From Amanita rubescens (Eukaryota; Basidiomycota; Agaricomycetes; Agaricales; Amanitaceae): a stretch of 64,000 nt of DNA. Location: NCBI GenBank assembly GCA_015039365.1, contig WION01000048.1, positions 124,001 to 188,000 of the forward strand, written 5' to 3'. The stretch's first letter is position 1. Each line of letters begins with the position of its first letter. Made by a program: the position numbers and the translations under genes. The notes under the pieces were generated by a model. That model was not told where the DNA came from, did no database searches, and saw only the letters and a list, made by a program, of their open reading frames with translations. This document shows positions 23,277 through 35,416 of this stretch, one piece after another.

Positions 23277-24847
23277 ATGTCCTCTCAACCCGCAAACTTT
23301 GAGACCTTCGAGATGGGACCGTTTACTGTCCCTCGTATTTGGAATGGCCTCTGGCAACTCTCTAGTAATGCATGGGAAAGCGCGTCCAGTCCAGCGATCC
23401 GTGCAGCCATGAGGAGATACTCAAATGTCGGTTATATCGCTTATGGTCGGTTCCGTCCATGCTACAGTACCACTGCATTTTCGTGCTCACCGTTCTACGT
23501 TAGACATGGTAAGGCACTGCTTTAGTCTTTGATGGATTGCCTCTGTTTACGTATCATTCTAACTGCCGCCTGCGGCCTTACTACTAGGGTAAAGGCTTCA
23601 TCAATCATCATTTACTATCTGTAACTCTATTTCATTTTTTAATCTATAGCTGACCATTATGGGAGCGCCGAGATTGTATTTGTGAGTATTGAGTTGCCTG
23701 AGAGTGTTTCATTGACCTACTGAAACGGCAGGGTCAATTCCGTCATGAGCATCCCCAACCGAACTTGATAATAGGCGCAACCAAATGGTGTGTTTTCGGC
23801 GACGGTGAAAATGTAACGCGTCTAGGAGTTATGCGCGCGGTTAGGGAAAGAATGAAACGAATGCAGACCAGCCGAATAGACCACCTCCAGGTGAGATTGT
23901 CGCCTTGACCCTGATGGCTGCGTCTTGAACATCATGATTTCAGTTTTACTGGCAAAACTACTCGAGCCAAAAATACGTGTTCTGTTTGAATATTCTTCGA
24001 GAACTTCAGCAGAACGGTCTTATCATGTCAATTGGATTGTGCAACTTTGACAGTATCAGAACCGATGAGATATGCACGAGCTTGGGACCTGGTATTATAA
24101 CTACAAACCAGGTTCAGGTTAGTCCCAGGAATTTGGAAAGATGGCTGGTACTTAAGTATTAGAATCTTTCTTTCACAGTTTTCCCTCGTTGACCTACGCC
24201 CACTTTACGCAATGGCAGGCGTATGTCAAAAACATGATTTAAAACTTCTGACGTATGGAACCCTGGTAAACGACACTTAAGTTGGTGATTACCTCAGATT
24301 GCTTAGCTACTAATCGCTTCTAGTGTGGTGGCTTTTTGGCCGAGAAATGGGTAGGACTACCAGAACCAGACCTGTATTGCAAGAAGACGACTCCTTCTCA
24401 AAGAAAGGTACTATGGTGACAATTCAATGTTTCACATCTCATGTAATGTCGCAGTATCTTGATATTATTGTCAATGCATGGGGGACGTGGGAGCTCTTTC
24501 AATCATTGTTACGGCTTCTTCAAAAGATTGGCAATCGACATAGCGCAACCATATCAAATGTTGCAACACGTTGGGTTTTGGATCACTCATTTGTTGGTGC
24601 AGTTATTATTGGTATGTCAACTGACTGTATAATCGATCTTCTGAACTACTGACGCCGATCTCATTGATAAGGCACGCGCTTAGGTATTACGGATCATGCT
24701 GAAGAAAATACAAAGGTCTTCAGTTTTAGTCTTACGCCTCAGGATAAAGAGGACATTGAGGGATTGTTAAAGGAGTCAAATGGACCCAGGCTGATACATA
24801 CTATTGGTGACTGTGGCTTGGAATATCGTGGCAACAGAGTCGTGTAG
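23277..24847 (+). CDS. aldo/keto reductase family protein, possibly non-catalytic
   Basis: The model is join(23277..23445, 23650..23681, 23732..23890, 23944..24117, 24179..24265, 24324..24407, 24455..24611, 24672..24847), giving 345 aa in frame. Family landmarks are ADHYGSAEIVF, LIIGATKWCVFGDGENVTRL (the catalytic Lys region), RIDHLQFYWQNY, GLCNFDS, TYGTLCGGFLAEKWVGLPEP and SNVATRWVLDH. AKRs fold as a TIM barrel and reduce carbonyls with NAD(P)H. Two tetrad positions look altered. The Asp that normally precedes ...ADHYG falls in the intron in the only frame-preserving model. The His expected in the LQF-H-W motif is Tyr. Tyr of HYG and Lys of ATKW remain. It may be a pseudogene or a binding/regulatory paralogue. 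The 204-nt first intron is long for this window. Confidence 0.75.
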
Positions 24848-25404
24848 AGCTTTTAGCATGCTCCAACTTGTTGTTTTGTCGCATGGCTGCCATATGGGCT
24901 ACTTCAATGTCAGAGCAAAGCGCCGTTCTTACTAGTACACAGGTTCTGCTTCTGTCTGCTCGCTGGTGGCAAGTGCACTAGCGAACATAATCTCAGTTGA
25001 CTCGATGGCAGATGCAATGCTCAGTCGAACAATCCGGCTGGAATATGTGTCAATGCCGCGGTCCGGCTCGATTATATGTCTGCTTTGATTGCTCGCGCTC
25101 TGGCGACGTCATCTCTATCCGCTCTAGCTCTGGCCACTGCCACGACCGCTTTTGATGGTGAGCGTCTTCTCCCACCGCTTGAAAAGACCATTTCCCAGAA
25201 TACCTGTGACGTTTCCCCGAGCGCTTACCGTTTACCACTCACGCTCTTCACCATACACTGCGGCCTTCTCCGCTACCGTTCTCCACCACCTTGCCTGAGC
25301 GCGGCTCACCGATGCCCTCTCCCCATACTTAGTCGCCAAATGACAGACATTCTCCTCGGCCCGACGACAACGAGCGTCTCCCTCACCCACTTCTCTTGCT
25401 CAGC
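24848..25404. other. 0.56 kb intergenic, pyrimidine-rich degenerate repeat
   Basis: No gene was found. Sequence around 25,060-25,340 resembles that at 20,240-20,500 (TTTACCACTCAC-CTC-TCACCAT segments), so it is probably a decayed dispersed repeat lying just inside the right arm. Confidence 0.4.
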
Positions 25405-25817
25405 ACAGGGCGCACGTTGCAGAGAGTGATACACAGTGCCGGGTGACAGGCGTTGCTCGGAAAGTGTCAGCCGGTGCCAATCGTGCACAGTTGCCTGTTA
25501 CACAGCAGCAACTGGTGAGGGGGCCCCGAATGCGAAGCGTAACGTTTTGAAATAGCTTGCATGAAATTGTAGGCACCAATTTAAATGTCCTGATGTCAAA
25601 CGAGATCAGATGCTGGACACACTATATTTCAGCGATGCATCAATGGTTGGTAATGAACTGATGGGTGCCGCGACACGTAAATAATATTCCTGTGATAGTA
25701 GTACCGGCTACAGCGCCTATGGACGATACATAATCAATTACAATCAATATAGCAGCACTCAAGTGTCAGGTGAAGCCGACAGGGTTTTGCGAGCTGCCTG
25801 CAGGTTATAATAAGTCG

Positions 25818-26649
25818 TCACAAACAAACCGACTGGGTTGGTCTGCGTACTTTGCTCTTAGACGGTTTCTTAATACCTTCCCGTCGTCTTGCTGCTTCAG
25901 ATGTAGCCTTCAATCTTGCCTTCATAATGCAGGTAATAGGCCAGCAGTCCTTGTATTCATTCAAACGAGGGAACTCCTTTGTCATCTAGAAATCGGTTAA
26001 CGTGAAGTCCTCGAGCGCTGATGGTTTAGCTTACCTTGTCGCGGATGTGGCTAACCTTGTAAACGTTTTGTTTGTTGTAGCACCCCGACTCGTTTAGATC
26101 CTTCTGGATCATATCGTGCGTCAGTTTCTGTCATCATCATATCAGGTATTGGAATGATTAGAATATCGTGCGCCCCACCTGAATCCGGTTGAAATCATCC
26201 TTAGGCCAGCCCAGCGCTTCCTCTAAATTAAACCCTCCACTTCGGGGCCGTCCTGGCTCGCCTGGAGGTTTTCGAATCAGTGGGATCAGAGATCGGATCT
26301 CGCTATCCACGCTCAATGAATCTGACTCGGACAGCTCGTCGTCGTCGTCTTCGTCAGCATCCGCCATCTCGTTTCCTCCACCACTCTGAATGTGCTGGGT
26401 TGCCGGTGCTGTGTGATCTCCGATCCCTGGATTCTTTGCGGAGGTGACGACAGTACTAGGTATGGGCACTGCGATGACAGGACCGTGGCGAGAAGGATTG
26501 CAGTCGCTACTAACTGGCCCGACCGCGCCCTGGAGGTTCTGGCGGAAAGTAATGGTAGGAGGTGGAGGGAATGGCTGCACTTCGAACGGAATTCGGAGAG
26601 TAACCAAAGGTGGATGACGACGTATTACCCGCCTGGATCCGGAGGACAT
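25818..26649 (-). CDS. small acidic/basic protein, arm gene B, copy 2
   Basis: The model is complement(join(25818..25985, 26035..26127, 26179..26649)). The encoded protein is identical to the copy at 5974-6805, with the same two introns. The acidic Ser tract, the GWPKDDFNRIQ block and the KDCWPITCIMKARLKATSEA block are all present. That a spliced gene is preserved without change in both arms shows the duplication or a conversion event is recent. The function is unknown. Confidence 0.68.
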
Positions 26650-28160
26650 ACTGAGGACACATACCAACCGACAGCTGCAGGTAGACTTTAAGCACAGGAC
26701 AAAGACGTGTCGCCAGTAAGCACATACAAACACGATCATGATCAGACCACCATAGCGCGCCTCCCGCTCGAAGCGCTGGTGGCTTTTGTAGCCTCATGAG
26801 ATGATCTGGGAGGCCTTGATGGGTAGTATACTAGCTGGCGACATCCCGTAGTCAGCCACAGCAAAGGTGTTCTTGATATCGCTATGCTTATTGTTGTCAA
26901 CCACGCTTATTCAAAGACTGAGCGACTTCTGCCCCCATCACCGAAGATAGGTATGTGGATCATGCCCGTTACAACTGCTGGCCATTTAGGACTATTCTAC
27001 CGGCAGGAATGAATGTTAGTCGACTGAAATTATTTTCCGGGCGAAAGCGCGTCTGTTCCGGATGGTATGTACATTGCGACCATACTATGAATTTATAGAA
27101 TCAGATGATGGAAACCAAGCCGAAATGGCATCCGTCAGCAACAACCTCGCGCTCTTCCAGCATGTACTCAGAGTGCGTCGTCGTGGAAGTCCACCATTAA
27201 TATCGTTTTCAGCGTCGGTTCCGATTAGTGGTAGATTGCCTTAAGGGCTTTGGACATTAGCACTCATTGATCTTTGGCTCCGCATCATATCTTATAGTTA
27301 GTTACATAGATTGTCAGTCATACGTGTCATCGACGGCGCTGCCAGCCTTTGTTCTCTGCTAATAAGTACGCGCCGTAACTTGTGCGTGTGGAGTTCGATT
27401 ATAGCGTGTGGTCGTGTGGCCGGATGTGCGTAAGCCGCGTTTGCTGTCTGCCTCAGTCCGCGCCCCGCTCCCTCCTTGTCCTCTTGCTCCTCCCCGTCCT
27501 GCTCCTTTCCGTCGCTCCACTGCCTCATGCCTCATGACGGCTTGCCTATCGCAGCGCCGTACGTTCTTACATCGTCTGTCTACGGCGTTTTCCGGAATTA
27601 GCTCCAGATATCCACATTGTCTTTGTCGTGATGTGGGGGATACTGCTGGATAGTACTGAGTATTAAAAGCGGGCACGTTTTCCCGATGTGTCGTCATTTG
27701 CAAGAAACCAATCGGCGTAGTCTCGACACAAGACAAATCCGGTAAGCGGATTACCGCCTATTACCGCTCTCACGTTTCCGTGCTTGATTAGGTACGTTAC
27801 CCAAACGGGGGAGCGCTTTGTTGAGCCTAAAAAAGCGGGCAACAGGGTCGACAGCTAGGAAACAGGTTGCAAAGGTGAAAGGTGGAGTCCGACATTGCCG
27901 AGCTGATTGACCGATTGGAGCCGGAAAGGTGTCTCATGGTCTACCTCATACGCGATATGTGCGTCAGGGAAGTGTAGACGGCCACCATGTCGTAGCGACG
28001 ATGTGAAATGTGGGCGAGGTGGCCGGAGAGAATCTCTTTGTCTAGGCGATGATGACGTGAGCCTTCGACGTTCAACTCTTGCTTCAATTCACCGTCCGAT
28101 GCCAACGAGATTTCTTTCTTCAAGGCATATATTACCTTCCAATTGCAAGCAGCGAACACT
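26650..28160. other. 1.5 kb between divergent genes of the right arm
   Basis: This is the identical counterpart of 4463-5973 and the presumed shared promoter region of the two arm genes. No separate gene is supported. Confidence 0.45.
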
Positions 28161-29419
28161 ATGGCTACTTTATTCGACATCATACTCAACCTTTTCACCA
28201 ACCGCAACAGCGACCACGCTTCCCACTCAAGACTTACGGAGAGGGCAGATAGCAGTGCCCCTGTCGCGGAAAGTACGTATAGATTGTGTTCTTTGAGAAA
28301 ATTTCAGGCGCTTATGGCAGGACAGGTAGCCCAGAAATTGTACCCACCGAGTCAGGTGCTGCCAGACCATCGGTTATAGCATCAGCTACGCTGGTCTATA
28401 TAGCTCTGATTCAGCGCGCGACTCCTAGTCCAGCAGTTGGATCCCCGACTCAGGTTCTTGCACCTACTTCGACTACTGGACAGCATAGGTCGTTGTTCAC
28501 CTCGGATTCATCTCACGATGGATCAGGTAGCAATTCCGCTGCTGCGCCTTCTTACACAGATGGGACATTGAATCCGTCTGACGCAGATTTCTGTCATTGT
28601 CCCATTCAGGGCCTCAATAGGCACGAGTTATTCGAAGCTGTTTGTGACGAGACGCTACATGCGTGGGAGGCTGCCGCTGGCCCGAAAGTCATCGTCTTCA
28701 TCGCCAACGATTCCGTTACAAAGGACGTTCATCACCGAGTAACGCTCATTCGAAAGGCGCTTACCACCGTCTTTCCCGACGCAGATCCCATCATAGGCAC
28801 AGCAGAACAGCCAGCTACCATTGGCAGTGCCGCTCACGCGCCGGTTTTCCCCTTTCTCATCCACCGCATTCCTGAGCTATACGCACGACACCTAACACAA
28901 CAACGTTGTTGGACCATTAGCAATTTTACATTCTTTGTCGTGGATTTTGCCATCCCCACGACTTCGTATGTGATGACACTGGCGGGCTTGCACCTCCTGG
29001 AACGACCGGAGAGTGATGCGATGGTGGCAAGTCTTGTGCGCCGGTGGCTCCTTAGCTCCAACTCAGTTGTTTCTTTCATCCAAAGACACCATGATAACTT
29101 GCCGACGTTCATGTCAGTCGAAGAGCAGATCGAATTCACCATTAGCACAGTGGACGTCATAGGGGTTAAACTGGGAGGCGAGGGCGACAGTCCAGTCGTA
29201 TTCAACATCTATATTGATCCTCCGACAATCGATCCTCTGCGGCACCAAGAATGGCTGAAAGAAGTGCAAGCCATCATATATTTCGCAGACTGTGGTACTG
29301 GGAAAGCGGCTCCCATCTTCTACTGCGACATCTGCAAGGCAAGGGACCACTCGGCCGATTCTTGTATTTTCCCAGCCAACCAGCCGATCACAGCTGGCGT
29401 TAGTTGGCCGTTGCAATAG
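28161..29419 (+). CDS. zinc-knuckle (CCHC) protein of an expanded fungal family, copy 2
   Basis: The model is join(28161..28272, 28308..29419), about 407 aa, matching copy 1 in structure. The N-terminus is MATLFDIILNLFTNRNSDH, then a Ser/Thr/Pro-rich stretch 18 residues shorter than in copy 1. Next come the conserved core GPKVIVFIANDSVTKDVHHR, a segment HHDNLPTFMSVEEQIEF that is closer to the 10.4 kb paralogue than copy 1 is, and the knuckle CDICKARDHSADSC. The stop is a TAG at 29,417-29,419. Against copy 1 roughly one residue in seven differs, yet neither copy is broken. Nucleic-acid binding is inferred from the knuckle; the role is unknown. Confidence 0.72.
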
Positions 29420-30380
29420 GATTGGCAAAAGAGGTGGGGGATTAATTTCAACTTCAATATCCTCGCTCTACCTAGTTATTCGTTTCATTTTATTTGCAAA
29501 CCACGTAAGTAAACCATATTTAGCTGTTCATAACTACGACTATGTATTGCGGTTGGTGTGTTGTTTCGGAAAGTCTAACTTACTCAACGCGCTGAGCCGT
29601 GTGACAACGTGTGACATTTCGCCGACGGACTGGCCTGGGCCAACCATCTCTTCAAGTTCTAGTCAGGCTTCTTGAACCAATGGACTTGGCCTCCGTAACA
29701 ATACTCTGAACCTATTTTTCCCAATCCGACGCCATGCATAAGCACTATTCTACCCAAAGTGCTAAACACCGGGGCCACATCTATGCTTTTCTGACCCCCG
29801 ATATGTTCAAGGGTTCTGCATTATCGAGGGAGATCACCAGATGGGTTTGCACTTGTGGGCTCGGGGAGGATGCTTTCAGTTATAGCACTTCAAAGGAGCG
29901 CTCGATCGATTTGTGTCCTGGAGCCAATTTCTCGTTTCCACTCCCCAGACGTGTCATTGTTTGGTTCGTATTCAGTTGAAAATTAATCTGACATCGTTCT
30001 GTGCTTACTACACGCTCAGCACGCTCTGGACCATGTACTTGGCTAGGCTGACCGCTCGATTTGGCCCCCCAGGATGGGGGAGTTGTATGCAAGCTTGTAT
30101 CATACCACGACCGCTCTTGTTCAATGCACCACGCAGCTCGTATGGGTGGACCGCATGTTTGGGTATGCAGATCCTGCTACAGAGGATCAATCTCGTTCAA
30201 ACTGCCAGGATGGCCGCCCACCGACAGTGCAGCAGCCGCTCAAGGAAATTATCGTGTTGGGAAGCTGGTTGCGGAGTTTAATAAGAAATCGCGTTATACC
30301 AAAGGCTGTCGACAGCCTAGCGGAGATACCGTTTGCGGATATGAAAGAACAAAGCGAGTTTGTTAAGGATCCTGTTGGGC
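29420..30380. other. distal part of right arm with unassigned ORFs
   Basis: ORFs at 29,734-29,979 (81 aa, GHIYAFLTPDMFKGSALSRE) and 30,074-30,397 (107 aa, VWVDRMFGYADPATEDQSRS) have coding-like composition and could be two exons of one gene. I could not find a convincing in-frame splice between them. The first is preserved in the left arm (2587-2832) with one residue changed; the second is frame-broken there. I do not recognise either. Confidence 0.35.
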
Positions 30381-31857
30381 AAAATTGGCTGATCTAGACG
30401 AGCAGTATATGCAAAAACGAGTTGGAATACGCCATACAAGAAATCAGATGGGCGCGCTGGTTGCCATGGGTGAAGCACTGAAGGCGGGGCCCTAGGTGCG
30501 TTTATTTAGTCAGTGCTTTTTGTTTTTTGTTCAAGAATCAACGCGCTGGCAGATTCGGACTCGACGACATTCATTTCAATTATCCCTCTTTTCGAAAGTC
30601 TTCGTGACGGTCTCAACCACCCATTCAAATTATGCAGCACTTGCAGGTCAACATTTACTTGACAAGCGGATAGCGCGCAATGGCTTATGCCACTTTAGAG
30701 ACGCTGAGCGAGCGCAGATCGTGCGTCCGGTAGACGCTATTGGGCGCTGGCCCCGCTGCGGTGCACGATGCATTTTGCCATTCATATTTCATGACGTAAA
30801 ACAACAAATCTCCTGTCCGTTTTGCGTCCCGCAAAATTCCTTTGTAAATTTGATATGTTTCATGTTCCTAAATCTTAAATGCGAAATCCAAAGCAAAATG
30901 AAGAATCTCTCTCACAGCGCAATTCATAATAACATGCGTGTTTTGTGTCAGGCAATATGCAATGCAGTATGTAATGTTTTTCATAGAAGAAAATATAAAA
31001 GTTCTATTGCATTTCAGTGCATGCAAAATCCTTATTCAAAATTTAAGTTTTGCTGCTTGCAAAATAGGTAGCTAAATTTTAACAACGAGCAACGTGTTTT
31101 CCCCGGATTTTGCCGGCTGCGAAATGCGACTCACCCAGCTGTGATACCATCTTCTCCTCCGACAAACACTTCCAACATTGTTGCCTTTCATTCATCTTGC
31201 TCATTCTTCATCATTTTCTCCAAACCCTTCATCTTTGCCACTCCCTCCTTTAATTTCTCCCTGATGTTTCTGATTTCCCAAGTATGGTTCCTAAGAGTGT
31301 CACCAATGGGTGAGCTCATACATAGCTTGAAAGATGGAAGGGGTGCCAGGGCTGTGAAGTAAGTTGGAGCCAGTGGGTGAAGGTGTGAAAGTGAGCTGGT
31401 GCTGGTAGAACAGGGACCATCCTCATCAAATGTGCAACTGGGGGTCTGGTATTCTGTAGCTACTCTTATACTACATACATAAATGGGATGACTTGGAAAT
31501 GATTTCAACAAGGTAAACTGTTGTAACAACTCAAAAGAGGCTGTGTTGCAGTGTCTCGGTGTAACAACGAAACGGAGGTTGCGTTGGGTGCAACCTCTGA
31601 GGCTCGGTGTAAGTTGCCGAGCGCATTCAGCAGCACTGAAAGGTGCTCGTCCGAGTTCAATTGCACTCAGGTCGGGGCTCAGGAAGTGAATCCAAAGTGA
31701 GGGGGAGGAAAAGAATGTATAAGACTAGCTACAACATCATATATGTACTGTCTACCTTTTGTACTACATGCATACTACAGTCTGATACATATCCGATGCT
31801 GAGGTTGGGGGTCCAAGGTGTCAGAGGTCCAAGTTTGGATGTCAGAAGGGTTTCAGC
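30381..31857. other. 1.5 kb without a supported gene; start of a repeat at the 3' end
   Basis: 30.4-31.1 kb is AT-richer with only short ORFs. 31.19-31.53 kb has a minus-strand ORF with a Lys/Glu-rich helix (EIRNIREKLKEGVAKMKGLE) of unknown identity. From about 31,530 to 31,857 the sequence resembles 50,760-51,010 (shared GTATAAGACTA/ACTACAACA, TGTCTACC and GATTCCAGCATAG landmarks), so this is one flank of an older dispersed repeat into which the Harbinger element inserted. Confidence 0.45.
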
Positions 31858-32162
31858 ATTAGGGTGTTTCAAACATGCCCGACTCAAGGACAACTCGTAC
31901 CCCAACTCTCGCCCCGATTTGAGACTCAACTTGAGAATTGGGGACTTCCAAATTAGGAAATTCCGTCAAGTTGAGGTCAAAGTTGAGGTAACTGCAAGTC
32001 GGGCTCTTGAATCGAGCTCCTGAGCCCGATTTCAATTAGCAACTCCAGGCTCAACTTCGCGCCTCAACTTAGTTCCCCAACTCACTCGATTGGGGAAGAA
32101 TTTGTTAAGTAGTAACGGCCTTCCTTTAGGGTGTGAGAAGTTTCCATCCTAACTCCCACATC

Positions 32163-33667
32163 ATGGGTCGGAAAAGTCGTGCAAAACCGAAGGAGGATGT
32201 CGATGCTCCCAGACCCAAACGCGCCCCCGATATCCAGTGGGCTAAAAACCCTGACTGGACATTCACGCTCATTGCATACCTTGGCGACCACGTTAGTTTT
32301 CGCCTAAAATTGTTTTCTGATTCGACGGCAGATGCAGCCAAAGAAGGCCGTGCAAAGCATACAGCGAAGGAAGGCAAAGTCCAGCAGTATGCTGTTCTTG
32401 CAAAGCATATCTTTGCCACTGAGCCCGGTCAAAGTGCACTCTACCTCCAAAACCCTGGCAGGTTTGGTACGGCAGTAGAAACCCGGCTTCGACGGTACGA
32501 TCTTTTATCACGCAAGGATTTTTGCAAGCTAACATGTTGTTCAAGCCTCAAAACTGAGTATGTGGCTCATCTAAAGATGCTCGGAAGCACTGGTGCGGGA
32601 CTTGATCCTCTGACCATCACCAAAGGAAGCTCAATTGCGAACGTCATTGGTGCTTATCAACTTCATTGCTACACGGATTAAACTAAGACTTGTCACATAG
32701 CTGGTATCCGCAGTGAGTGGCCATGGTGGGACGATCTTCATGCATTCTGGCGTGAACTGCCCAACTACAATCCCCAGGGTGTACAATCATCAAAACCCGG
32801 GACAATGCACGCTTCAGATGCAGCTGCCCTTTTTGCTGCTTCAGGGGATGAAGACCAAGCCAGTGCAGATAGTGAAGGGGGTGGAGACGAGCCGGATGTA
32901 GATGCGTATGGTTCTAGGGAAGGATCACTGGTCGACGAGGGAAATGAGGACGCGATACTGGTAAGGTGTCTTCTTTTGTCAAAGGAAGCATTCTACTAAT
33001 ACAAATTCAGTGGAATGCAACCCCGCCACTTCGGACTGGACAACATGCTGTTTCGCTCTCCCCAGCACCATCCACTCCAAAATCTCAACACGCTGCTTCC
33101 CTCTCTCCACCACCATGCACCCAACCCCGTCATGCAGCTCCCGCCCACCTAATCAGACAAAAAGCTGTGGCCACTCGACGTGGAAAGCCAGCCTCAGCGA
33201 GGAAAACAGCTGTTGACCGGTTTAATGATAGCCGCCAAGAAGAGACCCGCCGCCTTGGTCTGAAGCGGAAGATGGAACACGACGAGAAAATGGCATCGAT
33301 TCGTCTCAAGAAGCACAAGTATGAACTCCGATATGGATCATCCCCTCAGACACCAAGTTCTACAGTAGCGGCGACTCAGACTAAAGAGGACAAGCAAATC
33401 GAGATTCTCCGTCTTCAGATAAGGCTAGCAGAACTGAACCGAGGAAGCTCTGCACATTCCTCGTCATCTCAAATGCCATCTAACCCCCTTGAAGAGGTGT
33501 CTACTCCGAGCAGTGGCATGTCGGGTCTATCCTACTTCAGCGGTTTTAGCGACAACTTGAACTTCGTTGACAATAACCATGTGACTTCTGAGGACCACTA
33601 CCATGTCCCTGATGGCGACGCTTCTGATGTTGGAGTGGCCTGGCAAGATTATCATAGTACTATATAG
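32163..33667 (+). CDS. Harbinger accessory protein (Myb/SANT-like type)
   Basis: The model is join(32163..32494, 32546..32649, 32701..32960, 33011..33667), with introns of 51, 51 and 50 nt, all in frame, giving 450 aa. The N-terminal ~150 residues (PDIQWAKNPDWTFTLIAYLG, then ETRLRRLKTEYVAHLKMLGS, then SEWPWWDDLHAFWRELPNYNP) look like the Trp-containing helical DNA-binding domain found in fungal Harbinger partners. The C-terminal half is Ser/Pro- and Lys/Arg-rich with a charged helix (RRLGLKRKMEHDEKMASIRL). In Harbinger elements this second protein helps the transposase reach the nucleus and bind the ends. The assignment rests on motif resemblance and on sharing the element with the transposase. 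Confidence 0.8.
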
Positions 33668-33887
33668 TTTATCACTTATATACTACCAATTTGTCGTTGA
33701 GTATCTGGTGAAATAGAATAGAAATTGAGCCAGATAAATAACAGTAAAGGGAGCGTAAAGAGAGCGTAAAGAGAGTGAGAAACAAGAACAAAGAGAGGAA
33801 AAGAGAGGAAAAGAGTGTGTGTCAGAGCACGGGAAAGACACGTCGAAAGTCCAAGGTGTATTGAACACAATTGTAACAGAATGTAGG
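33668..33887. other. short gap between convergent Harbinger genes
   Basis: Purine-rich (AAAGAGAGG repeats at 33,750-33,820). It is likely the shared 3' UTR and termination region of the two convergent genes. Confidence 0.4.
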
Positions 33888-35416
33888 TCATACATATAGG
33901 CTCTCGAATAACATCCTCTTGAGCTCAGTGCGTTTCCTCTGTCCCTGTGTCTCCCGCTGCGTGTCTGATGGTTCACTGTTTGCTTCAAGTATAACACCAC
34001 CAGGTGCATCTGTCCCTTCTCGCACTAATTCAGTGATGAACTCTCCATCTTCATCTCCTTCTTCGATGAAACTGATGAGTGTATGGATGATGACACAGGT
34101 TTTCACCCATGCCAAGGCACGCTTGTGGTCAGTTGCGTCATCGATCTGCTGACGTAGCCCTCTGAGGGAGCTAAACCGACCTTTGAGATATCCCATTGCA
34201 TGCTCAGACTTGACACGGACCTATCCAACAATGAGAAGATCTCTGGGAACTGTAGTGATGGTTAACATACCCGGGATAGATGATAATTGAATGCTTTGTT
34301 TTCAGCTACTGCGGTGTGGGGCTTCTTGTACGGTGTAATACACCAGCTGTCCAGCGCGTATGCTGAGTCGGCCCACATCCATTCATTTTCGTTGAACAAA
34401 GTACTGCTGTTCTGATATGTTCTCGAATCGTGAAAGACGGTTGAATCATGCGCACTTCCACAATGCCCAAGTACATAGTCGATTATGCAGAGATTTGGCA
34501 GGGTAACAAGCTGTACGAATCAGTCACGGCGGATACTAATGAAAATAAAATACAGTAAGTTTACCTGGAGATTCAAGGAGTAGTTGCTCTTCCTATCGAA
34601 ATATGCCTCACCATGATACCCTGGCTTCTGAAACAAAACAACAAGTGTTCCATCGACCATGCAGTAACCATCTCGCCATGCATAGCACGAGGCTACCTCC
34701 ACCCACTGCTTTGACTGTTCCTTCTCATCTTCCGAAGGCCAACGGATGGCAGAGTCATGAAGTGCAAGAAATGCAATCATTACTCTGCGTGTGTAATTTA
34801 CAACACTACCAGCACTGATCCCTGCCCACTGTGCAACTGCTTCAACAGAAGCTGCATTTCCGTCATGGCCAAACCGAAACATCGCAACCGCCAGTTGCTC
34901 AATTACTGGACCCTGTGAGACATTTGAAATATTCACAAAAATTGGGTGCGTGTTTATCATTTCCAACAGGCTGTCAAATGTGCTTGGTGAAACTCGTAGA
35001 TTGTGTCGAAAACGTTTTGGATCATCAAACTTGAAGTTAATAAGGACTAAATCCAGTTGAGAACACTTGGCGACTAGGTGGGGGTTGAGAACGCGCGTCT
35101 CTGCAATTAACTGTAATAGGTCAGTAGCCGTACCCATGGCAATGGTGTGCTCTTCATCCGTGTCTGCACCGTCTACTGACATGAGTACATCCAAGCCAGA
35201 TGACGAAGAGCTAGAGGAGCTAGAAGAGCTAGAAGAGCTAGAAGAGGATGAAGATGACTCGGACTCAGACTGTGATGAATCGGATAGCCATGAGTTGTCT
35301 GGATCTTCAACGGATTCTCTGTCAAGGGCTATCCTTGAGAAGTAAGATATCTCTTCATTCGTAGCATGTAGAATTTCTTGGAGGAATGTTTGGCGTTCAG
35401 AGACAGTGGGCATCAA
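33888..35416 (-). CDS. Harbinger transposase (DDE_Tnp_4 type), intact
   Basis: The model is complement(join(33888..34220, 34271..34510, 34565..35416)), giving 474 aa with no stop. The N-terminus has a run of about 20 serines after an acidic SQSESES stretch. A helical region follows (FDDPKRFRHNLRVSPSTFDSLLEMI; AVAMFRFGHDGNAASVEAVA, a winged-helix-like part). The catalytic triad is visible as YCMVDGTLV (Asp), GHCGSAHDSTVFHDS (Asp) and RVKSEHAMGYLKGRF (Glu). These residues bind metal for cut-and-paste transposition. It is convergent with the accessory gene, whose stop lies 220 nt away. Confidence 0.88.

Larger units (their letters stand above)
25405..30380 (-). repeat. right arm of the ~5 kb inverted duplication
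   Basis: This is the reverse complement of 2,185-7,165. The inner end (25,405-25,586) has only moderate similarity and contains a ~22-nt insertion relative to the left arm near 25,564. The core (25,586-28,400) matches without indels. The gene body (28,400-29,435) is diverged. The next ~550 nt match again almost perfectly, and the last ~400 nt drop to roughly 95% by eye, ending at GTTAAGGAT near 30,372. Confidence 0.93.
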
